A DNA stretch of 15,245 nucleotides. Source: Haloquadratum sp. J07HQX50. GTDB taxonomy: Archaea; Halobacteriota; Halobacteria; Halobacteriales; Haloferacaceae. Below, in pieces: positions 1 to 6,855 of this stretch. The position numbers and the translations under genes were made by a program. The notes under the pieces are model-generated. The model was not told the origin of the DNA. It did no database searches and saw only the letters and a program-made list of their open reading frames with translations. The number at the start of each line of letters is the position of its first letter. The first letter of the stretch is position 1. The DNA is taken from NCBI GenBank assembly GCA_000416005.1, contig KE356562.1:845625-860869 (forward strand). The letters are read 5' to 3'.

Positions 1-1184
1 GAAGAGCGGCACAGCTCGCTCATGAAGCAATTGATGCACAACAGTTGGATGAGGAACCTGATACTGAGCTTCTTAGAAGCGTTGCTGAGTCCTCAATGAC
101 AGGGAAGGGAACAGGCGATGTAACTGCAGACCGATTAGCCACACTTGTGGTCGAAGCTGTAGAAACAGTACAAGCCTCGAATGACGCATTTAATCGAGAG
201 GACATTCGTATTCAGCCACAGACAGGTAGTTCCTCAGCGAGCACAGAACTCGTCGAGGGTGTTGCTGTCGATGCCGAGCGCACGCTTGATCGGATGTCTG
301 CAGCAGCCGAAGATGTGTCTGTTGCACTCCTAAACACAGAGCTTGATATTCAAGAAGGGGACTTCGATGCAGAGTATAACATTTCCTCAGTCGACCAATT
401 ACAAGCCGCAGTCGATGCCGAGGATGCCGAACTACAGGAGTACGCTAACGATCTCTCTGCGGCAGGTGTTGATGTCGTCTTCTCCTCTGAAAGTATTGCA
501 GATCAAGTTGCAGACCATCTTGCTCGTGAGGATATTATCGCCTTTGACGATCTCTCGAGTGATGAGGCAGATGCAGTCGCACGTGCCACTGGTGCATCGC
601 AACTCGGAACTGTCGAAGATATCGAGTCGAGCGATCTTGGCCGTGCTGATGAGGTATCAGTCCGCCAGTTTGGCGAAGACAATCTCACCGTGATTGAGGG
701 TGGTGCAGAGGCGAAAACAGCGACACTACTGATCCGTGGCGGAACTGATCACGTAATCGATGAAGTTGAGCGTGCTATCAATGACGCCGTTGATGTGACT
801 GTGGCTGGAATTGAGGGTGGAATTGTCCCGGGTGCTGGTGCAACGGAGATTGCGATTGCAGATCATATCCGATCAGAATCAGCCGGTATTGAGGGCCGTC
901 AGCAACTTGCCGTCGATGCTTTTGCTGACGCTGTCGAGGCACTCCCGCGGACGCTTGCAGAGAACGTTGGTCTTGATCCCATTGATGCACTTGTCGAACT
1001 CCGCTCAACATACGAGAGTGAGGGAGTTGCTGGATTTGTCGCTGCAGGACAAACCGGTGACGTCGGGAATCCAATCGATGAAGAGGTGTTTGACCCAGCA
1101 GATGTCAAACACGAAGCTGTGACTGCGGCCGTCGAAGCAACGACCATGATTGCTCGGATCGACGACGTAATCTCGGCCAATTAG
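1..1184 (+). CDS. cct3: Thermosome (group II chaperonin) subunit, 5' truncated by window edge
   Basis: The reading frame is open from base 3, so about 393 residues are visible and the N-terminal equatorial part, with the ATP-binding GDGTT motif, lies outside the window. Thermosome subunits form the two-ring ATP-driven folding chamber of the archaeal cytosol. Visible hallmarks are an SMTGKGTGD stretch, the intermediate-domain TELVEGVAVD, an apical domain with GVDVVFSSE, the LLIRGGTDHVIDE motif, and GIVPGAGATEIAIADH, equivalent to the family's VPGGGAxE ATPase loop. ALPRTLAENVGLDPIDAL and a terminal RIDDVI complete the second equatorial part. The protein stops right after DDVISAN, with no Gly-Gly-Met tail. 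From memory, Haloferax volcanii has a subunit without that tail (Cct3) encoded close to lonB, as here, so I assign this as the cct3 orthologue. The family call is very sure; the paralogue number is inferred. Confidence 0.95.
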   Translation, partial: RAAQLAHEAIDAQQLDEEPDTELLRSVAESSMTGKGTGDVTADRLATLVVEAVETVQASNDAFNREDIRIQPQTGSSSASTELVEGVAVDAERTLDRMSAAAEDVSVALLNTELDIQEGDFDAEYNISSVDQLQAAVDAEDAELQEYANDLSAAGVDVVFSSESIADQVADHLAREDIIAFDDLSSDEADAVARATGASQLGTVEDIESSDLGRADEVSVRQFGEDNLTVIEGGAEAKTATLLIRGGTDHVIDEVERAINDAVDVTVAGIEGGIVPGAGATEIAIADHIRSESAGIEGRQQLAVDAFADAVEALPRTLAENVGLDPIDALVELRSTYESEGVAGFVAAGQTGDVGNPIDEEVFDPADVKHEAVTAAVEATTMIARIDDVISAN

Positions 1185-1199
1185 GCGCATATCTGTCGC

Positions 1200-1211
1200 T
1201 TTATTTTTATT
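1200..1211 (+). terminator. T-rich terminator after thermosome gene
   Basis: The sequence TTTATTTTTATT begins 16 nt after the thermosome stop codon. Archaeal RNA polymerase commonly terminates on such U-rich tracts without a hairpin. It overlaps the stop codon of the convergent SAM hydrolase gene. There is no comparable T tract in the other direction. Confidence 0.5.
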
Positions 1212-1977
1212 CGGTGTCGGTTCGTATTGAGACCATATCGCCCGTTGAGAGATCAAAATAACATTCTCCGCGACCCTGGTTTACATCACACTCAAGATAC
1301 CCGTGGCTTCCAGTGGTCACGAGTGCGCTTCCGGGCTCAACCGCAGCAAACGCCTGCACAAATGGGACTGACTGGCCATTGACCGATATCCTGGCTGCGT
1401 CGACAGCAGTCCCTGGGATTGAGGTAATGACGTTGCCGAAGTTATCGATAGCAATTACAGACCCAGTGTACTCATTCACATTATCCTGATATCCGGGGAG
1501 TCGTAGCGAAGTAAGTGATGCCGTGTCAACTGGGGTGAGAAACGGGGTCGAAACAAGACGGTCTAGTCCACGCTCATGAATTGTCACAGCTGCAGGTGCA
1601 AACACATCACGACCATGAAATGTCGTTGAGGCACGCGATTCGACAGTCAGTCGGTAGTACTGCTTGGGTTCGTCTGTAGATGTGAGCTTGCGGGCCACCG
1701 GGCGTAAAATGCCGTTGTCTGGACCGACAAGAATATGTGATCCGGCCTGGACGACCAGTGCTGCTCGATCAGTGCCAACACCTGGGTCAACAACGATAAC
1801 ATGGACTGCTGGTGGAAACTGCGTCAGGAGTTCACGACACCAGAAGGCTCCGGCGCGAATATCCTGTCTTGGAAGGCTGTGAGTTACATCAGTGACTCGT
1901 GCATCTGAGTGTTGTAGTATGACGCCTTTCATCGCTGCAGGATACTGACTACCAAAGTCAGAGCTGAGTGTTAACAT
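1207..1977 (-). CDS. S-adenosyl-L-methionine hydroxide adenosyltransferase (SAM hydrolase, former DUF62)
   Basis: This 256-residue protein belongs to the family that hydrolyses S-adenosylmethionine to adenosine and methionine, using a water or hydroxide activated by an Asp-Arg-His triad. The start has LTLSSDFGSQYPAAMKGV, the family's N-terminal TDFG...KG signature. VVDPGVGTDRAALVV supplies Asp64 and Arg71, VGPDNGIL (about 84-91) is the substrate-binding loop, and FHGRDVFAPAA supplies His121. The 7- and 50-residue spacing closely matches the Asp68/Arg75/His127 triad I recall for the Pyrococcus enzyme. The C-terminal half has the beta-rich VIAIDNFGNVITSIP segment. Its start codon lies 3 nt after the nadM stop, so it is almost certainly co-transcribed with nadM. 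The physiological reason for wasting SAM is unknown; fluorinase or chlorinase activity in the superfamily is an unlikely alternative here. Confidence 0.93.
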   Translation of the reverse strand: MLTLSSDFGSQYPAAMKGVILQHSDARVTDVTHSLPRQDIRAGAFWCRELLTQFPPAVHVIVVDPGVGTDRAALVVQAGSHILVGPDNGILRPVARKLTSTDEPKQYYRLTVESRASTTFHGRDVFAPAAVTIHERGLDRLVSTPFLTPVDTASLTSLRLPGYQDNVNEYTGSVIAIDNFGNVITSIPGTAVDAARISVNGQSVPFVQAFAAVEPGSALVTTGSHGYLECDVNQGRGECYFDLSTGDMVSIRTDTE

Positions 1978-1980
1978 AGA

Positions 1981-2526
1981 TTAGCTACGTTCAGAATGAC
2001 CTGTGTTTGGCTTTTCATCAGGAAAATCGGTCGCACTCAGTCGCTGAATCCGCTCAATTCCATTTATTTCTTCAATAACATTGACAACAGCTTGCGGGAC
2101 CAAGTCACGCCAGGCTTCATTCTGTGTCATCCGGTTACGTAACTCGGTTCCTTTGAGAACGTCCCGATTAAACATTGGTGATTGACGTACCTCTACACCA
2201 GCCTCTGAAAATAGTTGTATCACAAGTGGATTATTCGAGTACGCCACTTCGAATGATGGTGACATACTCTTGACGTGGCTCACCCACACTGAATTTCGGT
2301 CTAAGTCCTCTATGGGGACGGCATATGTGGTGATGTCAATCTCAGCAAGTGACTTCGTGACCATCATGATTCGTTCACCAGCAGTAAACGGATTTCTCGG
2401 TGTATGAGAGTTACCGGCCGACCCAATCCCTAAGATCAGTTCATCAACCTCGGTGGCAATTTCGCCGACCATCTGATGATGACCACTGTGATATGGCTGA
2501 AATCGACCGATGTAAAAGGCCCGCAT
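1981..2526 (-). CDS. nadM: Nicotinamide-nucleotide adenylyltransferase, archaeal type
   Basis: This 181-residue enzyme transfers AMP from ATP to NMN to make NAD. The N-terminal MRAFYIGRFQPYHSGHH carries the nucleotidyltransferase GRFQPxHxGH signature, and GIGSAGNSHTPRNPFTAGER is the conserved archaeal NadM segment that follows. Near the C-terminus LKGTELRNRM corresponds to the (I/S)SGTxIRxxM ATP-binding motif. Length fits the 165-185 residues of archaeal NadM. A TATA-like box on the same strand about 25 nt upstream of the ATG, with no Shine-Dalgarno, implies a leaderless transcript and supports this start. It is the first gene of a two-gene unit with the SAM hydrolase and is divergent from lonB. 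The C-terminal 15 residues or so are a charged, poorly conserved extension. Confidence 0.96.
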   Translation of the reverse strand: MRAFYIGRFQPYHSGHHQMVGEIATEVDELILGIGSAGNSHTPRNPFTAGERIMMVTKSLAEIDITTYAVPIEDLDRNSVWVSHVKSMSPSFEVAYSNNPLVIQLFSEAGVEVRQSPMFNRDVLKGTELRNRMTQNEAWRDLVPQAVVNVIEEINGIERIQRLSATDFPDEKPNTGHSERS

Positions 2527-2548
2527 ACGCTATTGCTGGGAGTCATCG

Positions 2549-2558
2549 CTTATAAAGG
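2549..2558 (-). promoter_or_regulatory. TATA-like box for nadM
   Basis: Read on the minus strand this is CCTTTATAAG, centred about 27 nt upstream of the nadM ATG. That distance puts transcription initiation at or within a few bases of the start codon, the usual haloarchaeal leaderless arrangement. Confidence 0.6.
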
Positions 2559-2606
2559 ACCCGAGACGGCGGATAATTCCGGTATTCGATTAAGAGGCGC
2601 TCTGAT

Positions 2607-2627
2607 ACGCTAAATAAGCGTTTTAGC
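2607..2627. promoter_or_regulatory. Nested inverted repeats in the nadM/lonB intergenic region
   Basis: ACGCT-AAATA-AGCGT (2607-2621) overlaps a second inverted pair, GCTAAA (2609-2614) with TTTAGC (2622-2627). They lie in the 165-nt divergent promoter region, about 65 nt before lonB and about 80 nt before nadM. An operator is possible, but nothing here names the regulator. Confidence 0.3.
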
Positions 2628-2644
2628 ATGGATTAAAGGGGGAG

Positions 2645-2653
2645 AAAGTATAT
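2645..2653 (+). promoter_or_regulatory. Candidate TATA box for lonB
   Basis: AAGTATATC is preceded by the purine-rich GGGGGAGA, which could act as a BRE. It is 39-47 nt upstream of the lonB ATG, so the predicted message would carry a short leader of about 15-18 nt rather than being leaderless. No Shine-Dalgarno is seen before the ATG. Confidence 0.4.
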
Positions 2654-2691
2654 CAGTCGCCCGGTCATGTTAATACATAGCGAAATCCTCT

Positions 2692-4824
2692 ATGAGTAAT
2701 GATATGGAATCCGATGAGAACCCCCAAGAAGCGGGGGATGGCGTCAATAACGAGACGCCAGATGCGCCACCTGATGGTGGGGGGTTCCCGGATGAGAATG
2801 CAGTTGAATCACCAGAAACAGATAAAACGGAGACAGACAGCCTTCCGGACCGTCGTGAGGACCCCGAGAATCGATCAATCGAGGAACTCGGAAGCGAGGT
2901 CGAAGTTGATGCTGAAGTCGCTGAAGATGTCGATGAAGACGACCTCCTTGGCGGACTACAGATAGACTCGACGGCTGAAATTGACGTTCCCGACCGGCTT
3001 GTTGATCAAGTCATCGGACAAGAGCACGCTCGAGATGTAGTCATGAAGGCAGCGAAGCAGCGTCGCCATGTGATGATGATTGGCTCGCCTGGTACAGGCA
3101 AGTCAATGCTTGCGAAGGCAATGTCAGAGCTCCTGCCAAAGGAAGAACTCCAAGATGTTCTCGTCTATCACAATCCGGATGATGGGAACAATCCGAAGGT
3201 GCGGACGGTGCCTGCTGGCAAGGGTGACCAGATTGTCGACGCCCACAAAGAGGAAGCGCGGAAGCGAAATCAGATGCGCTCGTTCTTGATGTGGATAATT
3301 ATTGCCATCGTGCTTGGGTACTCATTGATTATTGCAGGACAAATCCTGCTGGGGATCCTGGCTGCCGGTGTGATTTATCTTGCCTTCCGCTATGGCTCGC
3401 GCGGAGGCGATGCAATGATTCCAAACCTCATTGTAAACAATGCAGATACCACGACAGCGCCATTCGAAGACGCGACTGGCGCCCACGCTGGTGCACTGCT
3501 CGGTGATGTGCGGCACGATCCATTCCAGTCTGGTGGCATGGAAACACCAAGTCATGACCGCGTTGAACCAGGTGCAATTCACAAGGCCAACAAAGGCGTT
3601 TTATTCATTGACGAGATTAACACGCTTGACATCCGTAGTCAGCAACATCTGATGACAGCAATTCAGGAGGGCGAGTTCTCAATTACAGGCCAATCAGAGC
3701 GCTCATCTGGTGCGATGGTTCAGACCGAAGCTGTCCCGACTGATTTCATCATGATCGCTGCGGGGAACTTGGATGCGATGGAGAATATGCATCCTGCACT
3801 CCGCTCCCGGATCAAGGGATACGGATACGAAGTATACATGGACGATACGATCGAAGATACCGCAGAGATGCGTCGGAAGTATACCCGTTTCGTCGCTCAA
3901 GAAGTTTCGAAAGATGGTCGACTGCCGGAGTACAGCGCTGAGGCAGTCGAAGAAGTCATTCTTGAATCTCGGCGCCGAGCAGGTCGAAAGGGTCACCTCA
4001 CTCTTGAGTTGCGAAATCTCGGTGGTCTCGTCCGCGTTTCCGGTGACATCGCACGTGCAGGAGATGCCGACTTTGTAACACGCGAACACGTGTTACAGGC
4101 AAAAGGTCGGAGTCGTTCGATCGAGCAGCAACTTGCTGATGATTATATCGAACGTCGCAAGGACTACGAACTGCAAGTATCAGATGGATATCAAGCTGGC
4201 CGCGTGAACGGCTTGGCAGTAATGGGCGAAGACTCCGGTATTATGCTTCCAGTGATGGCAGAAGTGACACCATCACAGGGGCCCGGTGAAGTGATTGCAA
4301 CGGGTCAACTCAAGGAGATGGCACAGGAAGCGGTCTCGAATGTCTCTGCAATCATCAAGAAGTTCTCTGACGAGAATATCTCTGAGAAGGATATTCACAT
4401 TCAGTTCGTCCAGACAGGCGGACAGGGTGTGGATGGAGATTCTGCATCAATCACTGTGGCAACCGCAGTCATTTCTGCGCTCGAAGATGTCGGAGTCGAT
4501 CAGTCACTCGCAATGACCGGCAGCCTGTCAGTTCGAGGAGATGTCCTCCCAGTGGGTGGTGTGACCCATAAGATTGAGGCTGCAGCCAAATCCGGCTGTG
4601 AACGCATTATCATCCCAGCTGCAAACTCACAGGATGTTATGATTGAGGAGGAATATGAAGAGATGGTAGAGATCATTCCTGTCTCACATATTAGTGAGGT
4701 GCTCGACATTGCGCTTGAGGGCGAGCCTGAGAAAGACTCGCTTGTTGCTCGACTCAAGAGCATTACTGGTTCAGCACTCTCGCAAAACGACGCGGTGAGC
4801 CCATCGAGCCCGTCGCCACAATAG
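2692..4824 (+). CDS. lonB: Membrane-anchored archaeal ATP-dependent protease LonB
   Basis: This 710-residue AAA+ serine protease degrades cytosolic and membrane proteins. An acidic, Pro/Gly-rich leader (about 1-95) precedes the AAA+ module. Walker A is GSPGTGKS (131-138) and Walker B is VLFIDEIN (303-310). Between them lie two membrane helices (about 198-236), the hallmark of archaeal LonB, which anchors the ring to the inner face of the membrane. HPALRSR (367-373) is in the expected arginine-finger region. The protease domain has GDSAS with catalytic Ser584 and VGGVTHK with Lys627; the 43-residue spacing equals that of bacterial and archaeal Lon dyads. The start is chosen because the acidic leader reads in frame from this ATG and no homologous sequence precedes it. 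The CPBP protease gene starts 6 nt downstream, suggesting one transcript. Lon is essential in Haloferax volcanii and linked there to carotenoid and lipid control. Confidence 0.97.
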   Translation: MSNDMESDENPQEAGDGVNNETPDAPPDGGGFPDENAVESPETDKTETDSLPDRREDPENRSIEELGSEVEVDAEVAEDVDEDDLLGGLQIDSTAEIDVPDRLVDQVIGQEHARDVVMKAAKQRRHVMMIGSPGTGKSMLAKAMSELLPKEELQDVLVYHNPDDGNNPKVRTVPAGKGDQIVDAHKEEARKRNQMRSFLMWIIIAIVLGYSLIIAGQILLGILAAGVIYLAFRYGSRGGDAMIPNLIVNNADTTTAPFEDATGAHAGALLGDVRHDPFQSGGMETPSHDRVEPGAIHKANKGVLFIDEINTLDIRSQQHLMTAIQEGEFSITGQSERSSGAMVQTEAVPTDFIMIAAGNLDAMENMHPALRSRIKGYGYEVYMDDTIEDTAEMRRKYTRFVAQEVSKDGRLPEYSAEAVEEVILESRRRAGRKGHLTLELRNLGGLVRVSGDIARAGDADFVTREHVLQAKGRSRSIEQQLADDYIERRKDYELQVSDGYQAGRVNGLAVMGEDSGIMLPVMAEVTPSQGPGEVIATGQLKEMAQEAVSNVSAIIKKFSDENISEKDIHIQFVQTGGQGVDGDSASITVATAVISALEDVGVDQSLAMTGSLSVRGDVLPVGGVTHKIEAAAKSGCERIIIPAANSQDVMIEEEYEEMVEIIPVSHISEVLDIALEGEPEKDSLVARLKSITGSALSQNDAVSPSSPSPQ

Positions 4825-4830
4825 CTATCA

Positions 4831-5526
4831 ATGCCCGCATGGGCGCGATTCGTCGGGTTTTTATTTTTGATTACTGCAGGAATATTGGTTCTCTCTCACG
4901 CCTCTGCACGCCAATTCGATATAGATAGAGAAGTCGATCACCAGTCCAGCAATCTTCAGACCGAGAGCTCAACACGAGGACTATTAATCAACACAGCAAT
5001 CTCTCAGGCTCTGTTTGCGGGACTACTCGCAAGCGGTATCTGGCTGGCACAGATTCCGGTCGGAGTGTTTGGAATCACTGTCCCAACAGTATATACAACT
5101 ACTATCGGCGTCAGTTCAGGAATTGGTATCATGGGTATAAACAGGGCAGTGTCTCACCTGCTTGATCAGCCACACATGGCTGAAACAACAGCGGTGCGAC
5201 GCGTATTAACACCCGGGTCACGAGGCGGATGGGGGTTGTTAGTCTGTATTGTATTGCCGATGATTGCTGTATTTGAGGAGGCAATTTTCCGTGGGGCAAT
5301 GATTGGCGCTATACAGCAAGGATACGATGTTCCGATATGGGTGCTGATTATTGTTTCATCGACATTATTTGGGTTTGGTCATTCCGCTCAGGGTCGGGTT
5401 GGAATGGTTATGACAGCCATATTTGGAGTCATACTCGGCACCGTATTCGTATTGACAGAGAGTCTTGCCGTAGTCATTATTGCTCATTATATTGTGAACC
5501 TGTCTGAGTTCGTATATACGAGCTAA
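4831..5526 (+). CDS. CPBP-family intramembrane glutamic-type endopeptidase (Rce1/Abi-like)
   Basis: This is a 231-residue polytopic membrane protein. Segments at about 6-22, 50-70, 75-105, 130-150, 165-185, 190-210 and 212-225 are hydrophobic enough to span the membrane. The three conserved CPBP motifs are present in order: EEAIFR (Glu149, Glu150, Arg154), FGFGH (Phe180, His184), and HYIVN (His219, Asn223). Members cleave prenylated CaaX proteins in eukaryotes or mature peptides and signalling proteins in bacteria; haloarchaeal substrates are unknown. The gene begins 6 nt after lonB, so the membrane-anchored AAA+ protease and this intramembrane protease are probably made from one message. The active-site residues appear intact. 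Family assignment is firm, substrate and role are not. Confidence 0.9.
   Translation: MPAWARFVGFLFLITAGILVLSHASARQFDIDREVDHQSSNLQTESSTRGLLINTAISQALFAGLLASGIWLAQIPVGVFGITVPTVYTTTIGVSSGIGIMGINRAVSHLLDQPHMAETTAVRRVLTPGSRGGWGLLVCIVLPMIAVFEEAIFRGAMIGAIQQGYDVPIWVLIIVSSTLFGFGHSAQGRVGMVMTAIFGVILGTVFVLTESLAVVIIAHYIVNLSEFVYTS
5511..5520 (+). promoter_or_regulatory. Palindromic TATA-like element inside the 3' end of the CPBP gene
   Basis: CGTATATACG is a perfect 10-bp palindrome. Counting about 27 nt on gives a start of transcription near 5543, ahead of the preferred SRPBCC ATG at 5577. It may be an internal promoter, but it is also coding sequence. Confidence 0.25.
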
Positions 5527-5539
5527 CACCCGTGGGTGT
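5526..5539. repeat. 14-bp inverted repeat at the CPBP stop codon
   Basis: ACACCC-GT-GGGTGT overlaps the last base of the CPBP stop codon and lies directly before the SRPBCC gene. It could be a small hairpin limiting read-through or a binding site for a dimeric regulator. No U tract follows, so a terminator is less likely. Confidence 0.4.
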
Positions 5540-5576
5540 CGTCACATCCAAACCGTGCGCGGGTATATCGATATGT

Positions 5577-6035
5577 ATGACAGCAACGACAGTGCAGAAG
5601 CGTGTCACAATCGACGCGTCACTGACAAGTGTGTTTGAGTATCTTGACGACCCCTCAAATCAGCCGGAATTCACACCGAGTCTCACACACTCAGAAACAC
5701 TCGATACGTTGCCGAATGGAGGTAAACGAGTAGCCTACACATATACGATGGCCGGCATAGACCTTACGGGCGAGCTGGAAGCAACAACATATGAGCCTCA
5801 GTCGAAGATCGTATGGGAATTAGGCGGCGATCTTGAGGGGTCGATAACATGGGAATTCGAGGGTAATGAGACGATGACAACGTTCACTTATGAGGCGCAA
5901 TACGAGATTCCAGTCCCGGTTCTTGATGCAGTAATAGAGCCTTTCGCACGACGATATAATGAGCGAGAACTGAGTACCACGGTTGAAAACATCAAAACGC
6001 GTCTCGAGGCTAAGACATCCGAACGGAATAATTAA
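5577..6035 (+). CDS. SRPBCC-superfamily (polyketide cyclase/START-like) protein
   Basis: This protein of about 152 residues has the pattern of the helix-grip SRPBCC fold. VQKRVTIDASLTSVFEYLDD is the first strand and helix, the typical 'ersv.i.Ap.e.VfeyL.D' opening. YEPQSKIVWELGG, GSITWEFEGNETMTTFTYEA and a long C-terminal helix follow. Such proteins enclose a hydrophobic ligand; no catalytic residues can be named and the ligand is unknown. I prefer the ATG at 5577 because the fold begins right after it; an in-frame GTG at 5532 would add 15 residues unlike the family and would start inside an inverted repeat. It follows the CPBP gene on the same strand after about 50 nt and may have its own promoter. 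Its TAA overlaps the stop of the convergent MGMT-like gene. Confidence 0.8.
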   Translation: MTATTVQKRVTIDASLTSVFEYLDDPSNQPEFTPSLTHSETLDTLPNGGKRVAYTYTMAGIDLTGELEATTYEPQSKIVWELGGDLEGSITWEFEGNETMTTFTYEAQYEIPVPVLDAVIEPFARRYNERELSTTVENIKTRLEAKTSERNN

Positions 6036-6490
6036 TTTTGCTCCAGTGCACGGAGTCGTCTGCTAATCTCAGATGGGGGCGCCCCATTGAATCCTCTTAC
6101 ACGATGGTCAGGAATCAGGATCGGAACGGGGTTCTTCGACAGCGCCGTAGAGACGGTACTACGATCTGCGGGTTCCTCTGGATCGAATCCTGCGCTTCGG
6201 AGGAGCGCCTCTGCCTCGACTGTTTCACCATACGAAATCTCACGAACTGTCTCAAGCACTCGACGTGTGTCACGGTCAACAGTGAGCGCAATGTCGACCT
6301 CTGCGAGAGTTACCTGTTCTCCAGAAAAATACGTCACCAAATGGTCGACAAGTGGGTGATTATCTTGAGTATCACCTGATAGTGAGCGTGGGAAAGAGAC
6401 ATCAATTACCCGTCCGCTGGCGATGCCAATCTCGACTGCGTGCTCAAGTATATCAGGAGTAAATCCATACACGCCAGTTGCACCATTCAT
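6032..6490 (-). CDS. MGMT-family (alkylguanine-DNA alkyltransferase-like) protein lacking the acceptor cysteine
   Basis: This 152-residue protein resembles the C-terminal DNA-binding domain of O6-methylguanine-DNA methyltransferase. The recognition region EISYGETVEAEALLRSAG keeps Tyr87, equivalent to human Tyr114, and SKNPVPILIPDHRV aligns with the active-site NPxPIxIPCHRV. The alkyl-accepting Cys is replaced by Asp128, so it cannot perform suicidal alkyl transfer by the known chemistry. The position of the nucleotide-flipping Arg finger (human Arg128) falls on Ser111, with Arg110 next to it. Known alkyltransferase-like (ATL) proteins usually have Trp or Ala instead of Cys and bind damaged bases to recruit excision repair; an ATL-like role is possible but weakened by the missing finger. 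The N-terminal 60 residues are a poorly conserved alpha/beta extension. It is convergent with the SRPBCC gene, with overlapping stop codons. A TTTACTAAT (minus strand, 6521-6529) could be its TATA box. Confidence 0.85.
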   Translation of the reverse strand: MNGATGVYGFTPDILEHAVEIGIASGRVIDVSFPRSLSGDTQDNHPLVDHLVTYFSGEQVTLAEVDIALTVDRDTRRVLETVREISYGETVEAEALLRSAGFDPEEPADRSTVSTALSKNPVPILIPDHRVRGFNGAPPSEISRRLRALEQN

Positions 6491-6569
6491 ACCAGAATTA
6501 ATTACTCAGGTCAGATGAACATTAGTAAACATCCTTATCGACGCGAGCTGACTTGACCGTTTGACTGAT

Positions 6570-6833
6570 TTATTGAAACGACGGCGAAGCCCAGCTTAGC
6601 TTAAATTCCAGCATTTCGGGGTCTGCGTCGACCGAGTCGGGGAGGCACCTCACCACTGTCGGGTGTCCACGGTCTGCCCTCACATCTTCAGGATTTAATC
6701 GCTCCGAGTGTTCTCTGAATGTGGCTCTTGCAGACGATATTAGACGTCTCTCCTGGCCGCTCGCCGTATTCGTCCTCTGAGGCGGTCTTGCGCCTGATCT
6801 GAGGTCATACCGACTCACAAGCTTTATGTACAA
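6570..6833 (-). pseudogene. Doubtful 87-codon frame, possible relic of a transposase-like C-terminus
   Basis: The frame encodes an Arg- and Ser-rich peptide with LNPEDVRADRGHPTVV and an end reading KLSWASPSF. It has no domain I can name. The motif string resembles C-terminal tails that I associate, from memory only, with haloarchaeal IS-encoded proteins, so a decayed insertion-element tail is my best guess. Its predicted start lies within the trpC promoter region on the other strand, which argues against a functional gene. The base composition is richer in G+C than the flanks. It could also be a chance open frame. Confidence 0.3.
6823..6831 (+). promoter_or_regulatory. TATA-like box for the trpCBA operon
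   Basis: TTTATGTAC is centred about 29 nt before the trpC ATG. This predicts a leaderless or nearly leaderless trpC message, leaving no room for a ribosome-dependent attenuator leader peptide, so tryptophan control, if present, should act at initiation. Confidence 0.55.
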
Positions 6834-6855
6834 ATAAGTCCATTAATGAACATAG

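Larger units (their letters stand above)
6491..6855. other. Gene-poor interval between MGMT-like gene and trpC
   Basis: These 365 nt hold the promoter side of the MGMT-like gene at the left, the trpC promoter at the right and one doubtful minus-strand reading frame between them. No RNA gene, CRISPR repeat or convincing intact protein gene was seen. Confidence 0.6.

Noticed and set aside
5532..5576. GTG start that would lengthen the SRPBCC protein
   Set aside because: The extra 15 residues do not fit the fold, and the codon sits in the middle of a 14-bp inverted repeat; ATG 5577 is better.
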